Shown: positions 33,601 to 42,004, counted from the stretch's first letter. The stretch: 64,000 nucleotides of DNA from Bryobacter sp964387685 (GCA_964387685.1 CAYLXK010000014.1:62001-126000); one strand, 5' to 3'. Made by a program: numbers and translations. Notes: generated from the letters alone by a model not told the origin.

Positions 33601-34106
33601 TCAATAACTGGCAGGTTTCGGGCATTTACACCTTCACGAGCGGCCAGCCCCAAGGCATCGGATTCTCGATCCCTGGATTCGCCAACCAAAATGTCACGGG
33701 CTCCTTTACGGAAGGCGCGCGCGTGCAGGTGTTAGGCGATCCGCTGCAGGGCAATAGCGGCGGCATCTTTAACAACCTCAACCCGGCTGCTTTTGCGCCG
33801 CCGCAAGTTGGCTCGATTGGCGTCGAATCCAGCCCCCGGCTGGTCTTCCTGCCGTCGATCAACAACTGGAACATGTCGCTGCAAAAGGCATTCACCTTCC
33901 GCGAATCAAACACTCTGCAGTTCCGCGTGGACGCCTTCAACTTCTTCAACCACACCCAGTTCACGGACTTCAACCGTACGGTGAACTTCACCAGCCTCAC
34001 CAACGCGGCCCCCACGAACCTCACGCGCGCCTTCGGCGGCTTCGGGGCCGTGAACGGCGTGCGCGACCCGCGCATTGTGCAATTGCTAGTCCGCTTCCAG
34101 TTCTAG
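30603..34106 (+). CDS. Oar-like TonB-dependent outer-membrane receptor with carboxypeptidase-regulatory domain
   Basis: An 1167-residue outer-membrane protein, signal peptide at 1-24. A carboxypeptidase-regulatory-like Ig fold (about 25-115: TISGVIEDSQAAAVGGARV, GRFVFASIPPGEYLLKI) precedes a plug domain (about 115-240: SNVLTSKQVENIAVNGRSYL, LLNGISNVDTGNNGDQ, STYQAEYGRS-like) and a 22-strand barrel ending in RFQF, whose terminal Phe suits assembly by BAM. Such acidobacterial receptors are thought to take up large glycans or peptides; the ligand is unknown. It stands alone, with a bidirectional terminator downstream. The ATG has AAGGGGG nine bases upstream. Confidence 0.92.
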   Translation: MKCTMARLCCLVFLNLCATLAWSQATNGTISGVIEDSQAAAVGGARVVLTSAGRDLNLEAVSDSAGRFVFASIPPGEYLLKISKAGFKVLERRGITLQVGDRLTLGDIRMEVGQVTETIEVSAEAVTLKTESAERSNVLTSKQVENIAVNGRSYLGLAGLTAGVVSTGNFQVAGTGGLAAISANGARTNQNQLLLNGISNVDTGNNGDQLATLSLDSIQEFRILTSSYQAEYGRSAGAQIIVQTKSGTRDFHGSGYYYRRHDSMNANSWTRNNQVNTQFINGVPTSVVGLPRQLYRFQNPGYTIGGPVFIPKLFNKNKDKLFFFWSQEYQRQLQPENPRRITVPTAEERNGNFANSLNNQGRPVGAIRDPLSNAPFPNNQIPANRFYAPGRALLNLLPLPNQPQTTTLNYNYESQVSTRRPRREDLIRIDYNVTDKLRVFGNIVRNNNIFTSPYGSFVLGSSTGQFLIDDGRPGKSYGTGMTYIINPKMTTEFTFGYGRNDILIEPNAANADALSRAKTGVTLPLLYPSAVQRDFIPAFTFNGTRLANSPGLGTGNAPFVNYNDTSDFVSNTTRIFDRHTFKFGAYVQFSRKNQTSFANANGNYNFGDNPANPFDTNFGFSNALLGVYNTFQQARAYANGEYRYLNVEWFLQDTWKVNKRLTLDYGVRFVWIEPQYDRSLSVSSFRPDRFNPAEAPRLFQPQLNAAGQTIGAIDPPTNTVVPALNIGRLVPNSGNLLNGIIIPGKDTNKYLQESRGIQYGPRLGVAWDVLGNQNFIFRAGGGIYYDRYQGNRVFDLLTNPPTVLQPTLNFGFASDISSGGTPLLGPPNLVMADPTGAIPTTYNLNAGIQAKLPWDLILDTGYVGSMGRRLQNNRNVNAVPYGAFFRNPSAPNADFLRPYRGYGNINIYEGTGNSNYNSLQVTVSRRVKSMFVNMNYTFSKALGLGSGDGDFFRIDSLQRFANYSYLDFHRKHNMNLNFVYNLPAFGKSDSMATKTRNAMFNNWQVSGIYTFTSGQPQGIGFSIPGFANQNVTGSFTEGARVQVLGDPLQGNSGGIFNNLNPAAFAPPQVGSIGVESSPRLVFLPSINNWNMSLQKAFTFRESNTLQFRVDAFNFFNHTQFTDFNRTVNFTSLTNAAPTNLTRAFGGFGAVNGVRDPRIVQLLVRFQF

Positions 34107-34125
34107 CCAACCAGCCATGACGAAG

Positions 34126-34164
34126 AAAAAGGCGGGAGTGCCGGGCAGGCGTTCCCGCCTTTTT
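34126..34164. terminator. bidirectional intrinsic terminator
   Basis: AAAAAGGCGGGA (34126-34137) pairs perfectly with TCCCGCCTTTTT (34153-34164) around a 15-base loop, 20 bases past the receptor stop. A- and T-runs on opposite sides make it able to stop transcription either way. Confidence 0.85.
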
Positions 34165-34188
34165 CCTATGGCAGCATGAAAAAGAGAG

Positions 34189-34656
34189 ATGGGCCGTTTT
34201 GCTTATGAATTCACGGGGAAAGTGGCGCGGCACTCTTTCGGGAGCTGGGGCTACACGGTGGTGTTCCTGCCGCCGGAAGTGGCGGCGCAGTTGCCGGTGC
34301 AGGAGAACCCGCGCTTGAGGGTGCGCGGCGAACTGGACGAGTATCCGTTTGCGGGGGCGTGGCAGCCGACGGGAGGCACCTGGTATCTGATGATCAACAA
34401 GACGGTGCTGAAACAAGGCGGGTACCAGGTAGGCGATTGGATCAATGTGCGATTTAACCTGGACGACCCGGAGGCGGTGGACTTGCCGGAGGCGCTGGAG
34501 GCGGCGCTCAGGCAGGACCGGAAGTTTCGCAAGGTGTGGGAGGGACTGACGGCGGGGAAGCGGCGGGGGCTGGCGTATCGAGTGGCTACGGCCAAGACGG
34601 AGGCGACGATTTTGAAGCGGGTAGAAGAGGTTAGGGTAATGGTGTTAGGAGGGTGA
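34189..34656 (+). CDS. DUF1905/YdeI-like protein
   Basis: A 155-residue protein. The N-terminal half fits DUF1905 (FAYEFTGKVARHSFGSWGYTVVFLP), and the C-terminal half the YdeI/OmpD-associated helical domain (DLPEALEAALRQDRKFRKVWEGLTAGKRRGLAY). Members are linked in the literature to cell-envelope protection, but the reaction is not known. Its last 26 bases overlap the opposite-strand GT9 gene. Confidence 0.75.
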   Translation: MGRFAYEFTGKVARHSFGSWGYTVVFLPPEVAAQLPVQENPRLRVRGELDEYPFAGAWQPTGGTWYLMINKTVLKQGGYQVGDWINVRFNLDDPEAVDLPEALEAALRQDRKFRKVWEGLTAGKRRGLAYRVATAKTEATILKRVEEVRVMVLGG

Positions 34657-35416
34657 AAACGGCGTCGAGGACGCGGTCCGGAGAAAGGGCGTCGAGGTCT
34701 ACAGTGGCGAGGACTTGGACGCGGGGGCCGCGGGGTGCCCAAATGGCGGGATTGGTCGGACCGAAGAGCGCGAGGGTGGGGGCGCCGGAAGCGGCGGCCA
34801 GGTGGGTGATGCCGGAATCGTTTCCGACATAGAGAGCCGAGCCGGCTAGCCAGGAGGCCAGTTCCCGCAGGTCTGGAATGACGCGCGCGCCCGGGAGGTG
34901 CTGGTGCGGGGCGGCGATCAATTGCACGCTGCGGCCGGTGGCTGCAAGGTAGCGGGCGAGGGTTTGGAAGTGTTCGAGGGGCCAGTTCTTTTTGGCGCTG
35001 CCGGAGAACGGGTGGATCCAGATGAGACGGTTCGGAGTGGGTTGGACGCGCACGCAAGGGTAAGCTGGCTGCGGGGCGCCGACCTGGGAGGCATAGAAAT
35101 CGGCGGCGTGGAGAGTACTAACTGGCGCTGGCAGGGCTTCGTACCAGAAGACCCGGGGGTGCAGGGCCTCCAGCGCCGCACGGAAGTCCTCACGCTGGGT
35201 GCCGTACCAGGAATGGATTTCGTCGAAGGGATGGAGATCCGGATGGCCCCCGAAACCAAGCGTGTCGAGGCCGGTGGAAGAGATCGCGCGCGCGTTGGGG
35301 ATGAGAGGGAGGAGTTCAGCGCGGGTCCAGACCGCTGCGGGATTCAGATATTCGAGAGCGGGAACGGAAAGAATGACATCGCCGATGCCGCCGGGGCGGA
35401 TGATCAGACGGCGCAT
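34631..35416 (-). CDS. glycosyltransferase family 9 (heptosyltransferase-like)
   Basis: A 261-residue protein. It opens RRLIIRPGGIGDVILSVPALEYL, and the nucleotide-binding half has RVIPDLRELASWLAGSALYVGNDSGITHLAAASGAPTLALFGPTNP, the classic GT9 donor site. GT9 enzymes add heptose or related sugars to the lipopolysaccharide core. It is somewhat shorter than WaaC/WaaF (about 320-350). Its start meets the stop of the next upstream gene with no gap, so the genes are translationally coupled. Confidence 0.88.
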   Translation of the reverse strand: MRRLIIRPGGIGDVILSVPALEYLNPAAVWTRAELLPLIPNARAISSTGLDTLGFGGHPDLHPFDEIHSWYGTQREDFRAALEALHPRVFWYEALPAPVSTLHAADFYASQVGAPQPAYPCVRVQPTPNRLIWIHPFSGSAKKNWPLEHFQTLARYLAATGRSVQLIAAPHQHLPGARVIPDLRELASWLAGSALYVGNDSGITHLAAASGAPTLALFGPTNPAIWAPRGPRVQVLATVDLDALSPDRVLDAVFTLLTPLP

Positions 35417-35884
35417 TTAGCGAACGTCGGCGGTGATGCGTAGCTCGACGGTCTTGGGAGTGAGGCAGGCTTTGTCGGAGCAGGCCTGGTAGCGAAGCTT
35501 GGCGGCGAGCATGTGCATCTGAGGCTGGAGGGTGGCGGGGGCCTTAAGAGTGACCAGGATCTCGAAGTCGCCTGTGAGAACGTTGAGAGGCTTTTCGCTA
35601 AAGGCGTATTTTTCGTCGTGGCCCGGCGGGTACTGGATACTGGCGACTTCAAGGGGCTTCGCGTCGAGGGTGAGCCGGAGAGGAATCAAATAGTCCTCGT
35701 GGGGCTTATTGGAATTGGCGTGGTAGCCGGGCTGGACCTTAGCGTGGATTTTCAAGGTCGCGGACTGGCCCCGCGCAACGACGATCTTCGCGGGAGGATC
35801 CACGGCGAGGACGCCGGCGCTTTGCGCACAAGCGACGCTACTTAGCGCCAGCAATGCCGAGCAGAGCGTTGATGTCTTTTTCAT
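35417..35884 (-). CDS. DsbD-alpha-like (thiol:disulfide interchange N-terminal domain) protein
   Basis: About 155 residues, with a signal peptide (KKTSTLCSALLALSSVACAQ) and a beta-sandwich typical of DsbD's N-terminal domain. The pair in YQACSDKACLTPKT (two Cys, six apart) corresponds to the redox-active site of this domain. It starts inside the end of the upstream TlpA-like gene (47-base overlap), and the two probably form a redox pair acting outside the cell, perhaps in cytochrome c maturation or stress. No DsbD membrane domain is in the window. Confidence 0.78.
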   Translation of the reverse strand: MKKTSTLCSALLALSSVACAQSAGVLAVDPPAKIVVARGQSATLKIHAKVQPGYHANSNKPHEDYLIPLRLTLDAKPLEVASIQYPPGHDEKYAFSEKPLNVLTGDFEILVTLKAPATLQPQMHMLAAKLRYQACSDKACLTPKTVELRITADVR

Positions 35885-36377
35885 ATTCGCTTTTCGAGAC
35901 GAGGCCAATGTGGACACCCGCGATTTTGCCGTTCTTGTCAATCAGGAAGGTGGTGGGGAGGGAATCAACGCCGCCGTAGAGTTCGGCGGTTTGGTCGGTG
36001 CCTTGGAGGATGCGGTAGTTGACCTTTTTGCTTGTGATGTACGGCTTAACCACTTCCCAGCCTTCTTCGTCCATGGCGACGCCGACGACCGCGAAGCCTT
36101 TGTCCTTAAACTTTTGTTCAAACTCAATGAACCAGGGAATTTCGATTTTGCAGGGACCGCACCAAGTGGCCCAGAAGTTCAGGAGCACGACTTTGCCCTT
36201 GTATTCGGAGAGCTGCACGTCTTTGCCCTCGGAGTCTTTCAGTTTAAAGGCGGGAGCCGTCTTGCGGTCCTTGGGAGCGCGGAGGCTGGCGGCGTCGGCC
36301 TTGGTCGCCGTAGTGCACGCGGTAGTGGCGATCAAAGCGGCGAGCGCGAGCGCGGAAATGTTTTTGCGGGAATACAA
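35838..36377 (-). CDS. TlpA/ResA-like thioredoxin lipoprotein
   Basis: A 179-residue protein with a lipobox-like leader (LAALIATTAC) and a thioredoxin fold with the redox motif in FWATWCGPCKIEIPWF. The insertion after the central helix (FAVVGVAMDEEGWEVVKPY) and late LPTTFLIDKNGKIAGVH are typical of the TlpA/ResA group. It reduces periplasmic disulfides, commonly for cytochrome c biogenesis. Overlaps and precedes the DsbD-alpha-like gene. Confidence 0.9.
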   Translation of the reverse strand: MYSRKNISALALAALIATTACTTATKADAASLRAPKDRKTAPAFKLKDSEGKDVQLSEYKGKVVLLNFWATWCGPCKIEIPWFIEFEQKFKDKGFAVVGVAMDEEGWEVVKPYITSKKVNYRILQGTDQTAELYGGVDSLPTTFLIDKNGKIAGVHIGLVSKSEYEKDINALLGIAGAK

Positions 36378-36398
36378 GGAAAAGCCCTCACCTAAAGT

Positions 36399-36812
36399 TT
36401 ATACTGCCAATCTTCTACGCTTGTTTAGACTCTCAAACCAGCGCCGCCGGTGCGCGGATAATTTGCGTCCCGGCAACGCGGCGGCACTGTCGCAAAAAGC
36501 TTCGCAGACGTAATGCTTCCACTTGGCGGACGAAGCCTTTTCGTTATGGCGCTCAAAAGCAATTTTTGAAGAAAGACCCGGGTGGCGAGGGCGTTTTTCC
36601 GATTCAAGCAAAACGGACCAAGACGCGCGGTCCGCGTTGGGCAGACGGCGCCAGACAAAGTGGAATAGCTCATGCGTCAGGATTTCCACGAAATCCGGGG
36701 CATGGGTCAGGAGACTCTGATCCAAGACAATTTCCCGCTGAGGCAGGAAGCTCGCCGCGAAGACTTGATCGCCGGGCCCGGGGCCGTAGGCCAAGCGGCC
36801 GCGATAGGCGCG
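36399..36812 (-). CDS. small HExxH protein, putative gluzincin-like metallopeptidase
   Basis: About 137 residues from ATG 36812, 24 bases after the PpiC stop. It contains HELFH at 48-52, followed by a second acidic/zinc-type block CEAFCDSAA with Glu at about 105, the HExxH...E arrangement of gluzincins or ImmA-like proteins. No signal peptide is visible. Cys residues flank the Glu. It is shorter than most metallopeptidases and I recognise no family. The start is uncertain, since the frame stays open into the PpiC gene. Confidence 0.55.
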   Translation of the reverse strand, partial: RAYRGRLAYGPGPGDQVFAASFLPQREIVLDQSLLTHAPDFVEILTHELFHFVWRRLPNADRASWSVLLESEKRPRHPGLSSKIAFERHNEKASSAKWKHYVCEAFCDSAAALPGRKLSAHRRRWFESLNKRRRLAV

Positions 36813-36835
36813 CATGGCTTCGGCGAAACGGATCG

Positions 36836-37783
36836 TTAGGGCTTCTTGGGGGCCGCCGGCGTCTTGGGAGCGGCTGGCTTCGGAGCCGGACTGGGCGGCG
36901 CCGACATCGCCGGGGGCGGAGTCTTGCCGAAGAAGGCCGGATCTTCCACTTTGACGTCCGCCGAGTCTTGGGTTACGCGTAGCCATTCTTGAAATTTCTG
37001 ATCCTTCACTTGGGTGGTGAGCGTGGGCTTGACCTCAGAAAGCGGCTGCGAAGTGTATTCGATCACTTTGAAGATGTAGAAGCCGTTGGGCTGCTTAACA
37101 GCGTCGGAGACCTCGCCGGGCTTTAAGGAGAAAATCGCCTTGCTGAGTTCGGCGGGAATTTGATCGGTACGGCGGATATTGCCAAAGTCGCCGCCCTTGG
37201 CCTTGGAGGCGACGTCATCGGAGTGCTCCTCCACGATTTTCTTGAAGTCGGCGCCGGCGCGGAGCTGTTTAACGAGGTCGGCGGCCTTGGCGGAGGCTTC
37301 CGTCTCGGTCAGCTTCTTCTTTTCGCCTTCTTTGGCGGGGGTGGCCGAGAAATTGATCAGAACTACCTGCAGCTTGGCCTGCGTGTAATTGTCTTTGGCC
37401 TTCTCATAGGCTGCAGCGACTTCCTCGTCGCTGGCAGTGATCTTGGAGCGATAGATTTCCACGTAGCCTTGCGCCAAGGTCTGGAGGCGCATGAATTCCA
37501 GGCGCTGCTTGTAGGGCGACATCGCTTCGACTTTGTCGGCCAGCGCCATGTCGGCGAACTTGTTCAGCAAGGCGATTTGCTTGACGAAGCCTTCGCGATC
37601 CTGCTGGTAGAACTGTTGGAACTGGGGCGGAAGGCCTTTGGAGAATTCTTCGAGTTCCTTAGCGGTGACCTTCTTGCCATTGACGGTGGCGACGACGGTG
37701 TCGGGAGCGCTCTGGCTGGGAGCGGGAGCTTGGCTGAACACAAACGCAGCTCCGCACAGGAGGGAGATAAAAGTCTTTAGCAC
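36836..37783 (-). CDS. PpiC-type peptidyl-prolyl isomerase (SurA/PrsA-like)
   Basis: A 315-residue exported protein: signal peptide (LKTFISLLCGAAFVFS), a SurA-like helical N-terminal domain (VVATVNGKKVTAKELEEF), and a parvulin domain around 160-260 (LVKQLRAGADFKKIVEEHSDD, GGDFGNIRRTDQIPAELSKAIF, VKQPNGFYIFKVIEY). The C-terminal 35 residues are a disordered Pro/Ala/Lys tail. It likely helps fold envelope proteins. The HExxH gene follows. Confidence 0.9.
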   Translation of the reverse strand: MLKTFISLLCGAAFVFSQAPAPSQSAPDTVVATVNGKKVTAKELEEFSKGLPPQFQQFYQQDREGFVKQIALLNKFADMALADKVEAMSPYKQRLEFMRLQTLAQGYVEIYRSKITASDEEVAAAYEKAKDNYTQAKLQVVLINFSATPAKEGEKKKLTETEASAKAADLVKQLRAGADFKKIVEEHSDDVASKAKGGDFGNIRRTDQIPAELSKAIFSLKPGEVSDAVKQPNGFYIFKVIEYTSQPLSEVKPTLTTQVKDQKFQEWLRVTQDSADVKVEDPAFFGKTPPPAMSAPPSPAPKPAAPKTPAAPKKP

Positions 37784-37838
37784 TACCCATTTAGACTAGC
37801 AATAGAGCGGAAGGTTAGGGGGCCAGGTCCCCCGGCCC

Positions 37839-39272
37839 TTATGGCTTTAAGGGGAAAGGGCCAAAGACGGGGGCGCCAAAACCTGCCTCGTCGCGGAGGT
37901 TCGCGTAAGGGTTGCGGCCGAGGCCGTAGTGGAGAGAAAGGCCTTCGGGCAGTTTGCCGCCGAAGTGGAGAACAATCGCGGCGGGGTCTCGGGGATCGAA
38001 AGTGGCCTTGTAGATGAGCTGCGTGGGCTGGCCATCGGCGTTGACGGTGGAGAAGCCGGAGATGCGGCCGGGACTAACGAGCTTGCCATTGACGTCGGTA
38101 TAGCGGACGCGGATGGTCTGGCCCTCGACGGTGACGCTGTCGAGATGGGGGCCGCGCTTGAGCTTGCCCGCGGCGTAGCCGGCGATGGCGCGGCCGAGGC
38201 GCTTGTGGTCTTGCGTTGAGACGTGGATGCCGTCGTCGAGGTCGCTATCGACGCTGGCGAACATCGCGGCGGTGCCAAGCTTGGCTTCGGCGAGGCGCTG
38301 GGATTCCTGGACCGAATTCCAGGGGCCGGCCGCGGCGGGGCTGACGTGGCGGCCGATTTGGACGTAATAGAAAGGCAGGTCGGGATCGTTTAAGTCTTTA
38401 CGGAAGGCGGCGACGAGGTCCTCGAATTTTTGCTGAAAGAGAGGCGCGGCGACGGCGCTGGCGTCCGATTCGCCTTGATACCAAAGGATGCCTTTAACCT
38501 GGCCGCCGATCAATTCGGCGCGGCGAATCGTGGCGCCATAGAGGGAATCGCCGCCTTGGGATTTGAGGTCGGGGCTCCATTGCGCCATGGAGGTGCCCCC
38601 GTGGGCGCAAGGAAAGAGGCCGACGGGGATACCGGTGCGTTTTTCATACTCGACGGCGAAGGGGAGAGCGAAGCTGGCGCCCTTTTTGCGATTGGCGCGG
38701 TATTCTTCGAGCGCGGCGCCTTCCAACTTAATGGGCTCGCCGGCCGAGTTCTTGCGCCAGTGGACGCGGTCTGTGGCGCTGACCAGTTCATGGAGAGGCT
38801 CTTTGGCGGCAACCCAGGTGTCGGTCTGGTCGAAGGAGTTGACTTTGTCGGAAGGCTTTTCGACATCGATCAAATCGCCCACGCCTTCCATGTTGGACTG
38901 TCCGGCTAGCAGCCAGATATCGCCCACGAGGATGTTGGAGCGGGCGTGCTGGGCGGCGCCCAGGCGGCTGGTGCGGAATTCAAAGCGGTAGGGTCCGCCG
39001 GTGGGAACGTCTTTCGCGGTGCCGGAGACTTTGCCGCCGGAGACCTTGCCGAGATCCAAAGCGACGAAGCCGGGCACGGGCACGACGCCTCGTTTGATGC
39101 TGAGGTAGACGCTCTTGCCTTCGGCGCCTTCCACGTTGAGTTCCAAAGGGATGTTGGCTTTGCCCTTGGAATCCCGCTGATAGACCTGGTAATCGACGGG
39201 GCCCTTGACGATGGAAATCGACTGAGCGGCAAGCAGCGTGACCGAAAGGGCGATGAGACCGAGTATGCGCAT
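37839..39272 (-). CDS. sialate O-acetylesterase-type (SASA) esterase, exported
   Basis: A 477-residue SGNH-family enzyme with signal peptide (RILGLIALSVTLLAAQS). LAGQSNMEGVGD at about 124-135 carries the catalytic Ser, GVLPC-like Gly block is present and WYQGESDA (about 267-274) is the conserved family block. The C-terminal part contains a beta-sandwich (LDSVTVEGQTIRVRYTD). It removes O-acetyl groups from sialic acids or from plant glycans such as xylan; the natural substrate is unknown. Confidence 0.88.
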   Translation of the reverse strand: MRILGLIALSVTLLAAQSISIVKGPVDYQVYQRDSKGKANIPLELNVEGAEGKSVYLSIKRGVVPVPGFVALDLGKVSGGKVSGTAKDVPTGGPYRFEFRTSRLGAAQHARSNILVGDIWLLAGQSNMEGVGDLIDVEKPSDKVNSFDQTDTWVAAKEPLHELVSATDRVHWRKNSAGEPIKLEGAALEEYRANRKKGASFALPFAVEYEKRTGIPVGLFPCAHGGTSMAQWSPDLKSQGGDSLYGATIRRAELIGGQVKGILWYQGESDASAVAAPLFQQKFEDLVAAFRKDLNDPDLPFYYVQIGRHVSPAAAGPWNSVQESQRLAEAKLGTAAMFASVDSDLDDGIHVSTQDHKRLGRAIAGYAAGKLKRGPHLDSVTVEGQTIRVRYTDVNGKLVSPGRISGFSTVNADGQPTQLIYKATFDPRDPAAIVLHFGGKLPEGLSLHYGLGRNPYANLRDEAGFGAPVFGPFPLKP

Positions 39273-39289
39273 CAGGTGAGATTGTATCG

Positions 39290-40384
39290 CTAGAACTGGC
39301 TGACGGGATACGCGCTGGTGAAGGTGAAAGTGGGGCCGCCGGATCTGAGCGTGGCTTCGATTTGCCGGGTGGAGAGGTTGATCATGCGGACCGCCTGGGC
39401 GGTGGTGACGACCAGGTAGTTACCTCCCTCGAAGATATGCATGCGGTAGACCGTTTCTCCGGGCGGAAGGGCAATTGCAGAGCTGGACGTCATAGTGGCC
39501 GTATCAAAGATCGCTAAAGCGTCGAGACTGCGGCAATAGAACTCATGGCCATTTGGATGGAAGGTGCAAGGTTGTTGGCCGGAGATAAAGAGGCGGCCGG
39601 TGGAGACGGGAGAGGTCCAAGTGAGGGTGGTGAGATCGAAGATGGAGATGGAACCTGAGCCGGTGCCGACCAGAAGGAGTTCTCCGTTGGGACTGATCGT
39701 CCCGGCGGAAAGCTGGACGAAGCCGGGCGGAGGGGGGATGCTTTGCACAATCGCGAAGGGATTGATGCTGATCACATGGATACCCTGTGATGTGTCCACG
39801 ACGTACATGCGCGAACCGTCGGGGGAGTAGCTGATGCTCTTGAGGCTGGAGCCGGTGGGTAGAGTCAGGGTCCTTGTGATGGTGTTCGTGAGGACGTCGA
39901 TAATGCGGACTTGGGAAGAATTGAGTGTCCACATACCGAAAGCCACAGTGAGGCCATCGGGCGCGGCGGTCATGGCTGGCATGTAGGACTCGACGTTGAT
40001 GCGGGCGACCTGGGCCAGTGTATTGGCGTTGAGGACGAGGATCGAGTTCTGGCCGAAGTTATTGGCCAGATAAATGTTGTGTGGGGTGGTGATGGTGGCC
40101 GAAGGCGGATTGGCGGTATCGCCTTGGTAGTAGGAGAGGTTCTGCGTTTCGGCAGTGGTGTCGGCATCGGTGATATCACGGCGAGGTCCGCCGGAAACCC
40201 ATTGTCGTCTGCGGTAATCGTAGGAATACTCTTGGATCGTGCGGCCAGACTTGCTTCCGTTCGAGTCGTATAGAGTGATGATGATCTTCTGGACAGCGAC
40301 GCCGTTCTCGGTGCCGCGATAGACATCGACATCATCGCAGCCGTATAGCAGCAGGATCGCTAAGAGGAGAGCGAGGTATCTCAT
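39290..40384 (-). CDS. YncE-like beta-propeller lipoprotein
   Basis: A 364-residue protein with a lipobox (LLAILLLYGC). The propeller part from about 90 shows YVTN/WD-like blades (NIYLANNFGQNSILVLNANT, GLTVAFGMWTLNSSQVRIIDV, KSISYSPDGSRMYVVDTSQG, GTISPNGELLLVGTGSGSI). Residues of about 18-85 are unlike a propeller. It starts 4 bases within the stop of the upstream TIGR03437-like gene, so the pair are coupled, probably both acting at the outer envelope. Confidence 0.8.
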   Translation of the reverse strand: MRYLALLLAILLLYGCDDVDVYRGTENGVAVQKIIITLYDSNGSKSGRTIQEYSYDYRRRQWVSGGPRRDITDADTTAETQNLSYYQGDTANPPSATITTPHNIYLANNFGQNSILVLNANTLAQVARINVESYMPAMTAAPDGLTVAFGMWTLNSSQVRIIDVLTNTITRTLTLPTGSSLKSISYSPDGSRMYVVDTSQGIHVISINPFAIVQSIPPPPGFVQLSAGTISPNGELLLVGTGSGSISIFDLTTLTWTSPVSTGRLFISGQQPCTFHPNGHEFYCRSLDALAIFDTATMTSSSAIALPPGETVYRMHIFEGGNYLVVTTAQAVRMINLSTRQIEATLRSGGPTFTFTSAYPVSQF

Positions 40385-41991
40385 CGGAATTGCACCGTCC
40401 TTGCTTGAACGTTGAAGTGGATAAGCGAGGCGTCAAAGCCTGGGAGCGTGAAGGGGGTTCCGGAAGGATTGGGAATAAAGACGAGTGAGAGCAAGGCGGA
40501 AGGGGCGAGGACCGGTTGCGACTCTTTGGGAAGCGTGGCGACGATGTAGGCGGGAACGGTGATGCGACCTTCTTCCGAACGCGCCGCGCAGGCGAACAGG
40601 CTGCTCGCGTTCGAGGGACGGTTAAAGCTGGTGCCGACCGCGAGGATGAGGCCGCCAGGTTGGGGAGTCCAATTCAGGTTGATGGGCTGATTGGTGGAGA
40701 ATCGGAAAGCGGCGTCGCGATTGGTCCAGGGGGCGGTGAGATTGGGGGTGGCAAGGGCGGTGAAGGAAGGGGAGGTGATCGAGATCTCGCGACCGGTTGA
40801 CAAGAGGAGCGGTGAGGTGATGCCGAAGTTGGAACTGAAGAGGTTCGTCAAGTTGCGGAATCTGGAGATGGTGGAACTGACAAGGCCTTGGATGGAAGGC
40901 GGCGAACCGGGATCGATTGGCGCGCCGTTGAGGCGTGGCAGGGACGAGCCGAGTTGTTGCGAGAGGCCGCGCGTGCCGGAGGTGATGCAAGTGCCGGCGG
41001 GAGGGAGCGAATCGAACAACTGCCAGGCGAAGGGGTTAGCCGAGTATTCGGCAAACTGGGCGATGGCGGTGTCGAGGGTCATGTTGACCGGAGTTGGGAC
41101 GGCGACATCGACGCGCGTCAACGAGCGTGTGGTGAGGAGGCGGGCGAGTTTGCCGCCTTTGCGGAGGACACCGGACAGAGGGCTTTGCGGGTCGGAACAG
41201 GAGGTTGGGTTTGAAGAAATGGCGATGGTGGTGGTGTTGGAGGTGATGCCCCCGACGCGGACCTGGATGGGAACCCAGCAACTTTGAGGCACGTTGGCGG
41301 GGATGGTTGCGACGATCTGGTCGAGACCGGCGCAACAGGGCGCGCGGCCGGCATAGAGGCGCTGGGCGGGGAGGCCGCCGATGTAGACGGTGAGGTCGCT
41401 GGTGACGTCGCCGGCGGTTGGAGCGACGTTGTCCGGGAAGGAGACCGGGCCGAGGCCAGAGCCATAGATCGTAATGACCTGGCCAGGCTGGGCGGCCTGT
41501 TCGAGGGAATTGATGGGCTGGTTGTCCTGGCCAATGAAGTTGGTGGCGATGGCGGGGCCGAAGCCGGCGGAGTTGATGGAGAAGGCGCCGAAGTTGGATT
41601 GGACGATTTCGACGGGAATGATGTTGGAGGTGGCGGCGTTGTACTGAAGGCGAAGAACGGACTTTCCGAGGGGAGCGTTGCTGGGCAGGATGGCGTTCAC
41701 CTGGGAAGGCGAGACGTAGACGGGAATGGCGTCGAAAGTCTGGGTGCCTCTGAGGACCTGGAGGCGAACGCCGCCAAGATTGGACCCGAGCGGGAAATTG
41801 AGGCTGGGCGAGGCAGCGGGACCCAGGTTGCGGCCGTAGACGGTGAACAAGCCGCCTCGGGCAAGGCCAGCGTTGGGAAGCCCGGCCGGGGCGCAAGTGG
41901 CGGCGTGGCAGGCACCGCCATAGAAAAGAAATGGCTGCTGCGCGACCGCAGAGACTGAAACAAGCCCGAGAACCCAAAATAGTTTGTACAT
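40381..41991 (-). CDS. secreted TIGR03437 (Solibacter C-terminal)-like domain protein
   Basis: A 536-residue exported protein (signal LFWVLGLVSVSAVAQ). Residues of about 40-275 contain two Ig-like copies of the Solibacter-type module: NAGLARGGLFTVYGRNLGP, PSQVNAILPSNAPLGKSVLRL, then QVITIYGSGLGP, DQIVATIPANVP and CWVPIQVRVGG. This module is highly amplified in Solibacter-type genomes. Residues 275-536 are less regular and include LPPAGTCITSGT. Located immediately downstream of the tad genes on the same strand, 14 bases from tadC, so it may share their transcript. Confidence 0.8.
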   Translation of the reverse strand: MYKLFWVLGLVSVSAVAQQPFLFYGGACHAATCAPAGLPNAGLARGGLFTVYGRNLGPAASPSLNFPLGSNLGGVRLQVLRGTQTFDAIPVYVSPSQVNAILPSNAPLGKSVLRLQYNAATSNIIPVEIVQSNFGAFSINSAGFGPAIATNFIGQDNQPINSLEQAAQPGQVITIYGSGLGPVSFPDNVAPTAGDVTSDLTVYIGGLPAQRLYAGRAPCCAGLDQIVATIPANVPQSCWVPIQVRVGGITSNTTTIAISSNPTSCSDPQSPLSGVLRKGGKLARLLTTRSLTRVDVAVPTPVNMTLDTAIAQFAEYSANPFAWQLFDSLPPAGTCITSGTRGLSQQLGSSLPRLNGAPIDPGSPPSIQGLVSSTISRFRNLTNLFSSNFGITSPLLLSTGREISITSPSFTALATPNLTAPWTNRDAAFRFSTNQPINLNWTPQPGGLILAVGTSFNRPSNASSLFACAARSEEGRITVPAYIVATLPKESQPVLAPSALLSLVFIPNPSGTPFTLPGFDASLIHFNVQARTVQFR

Positions 41992-42004
41992 CGGAAGGAG
42001 CAGT

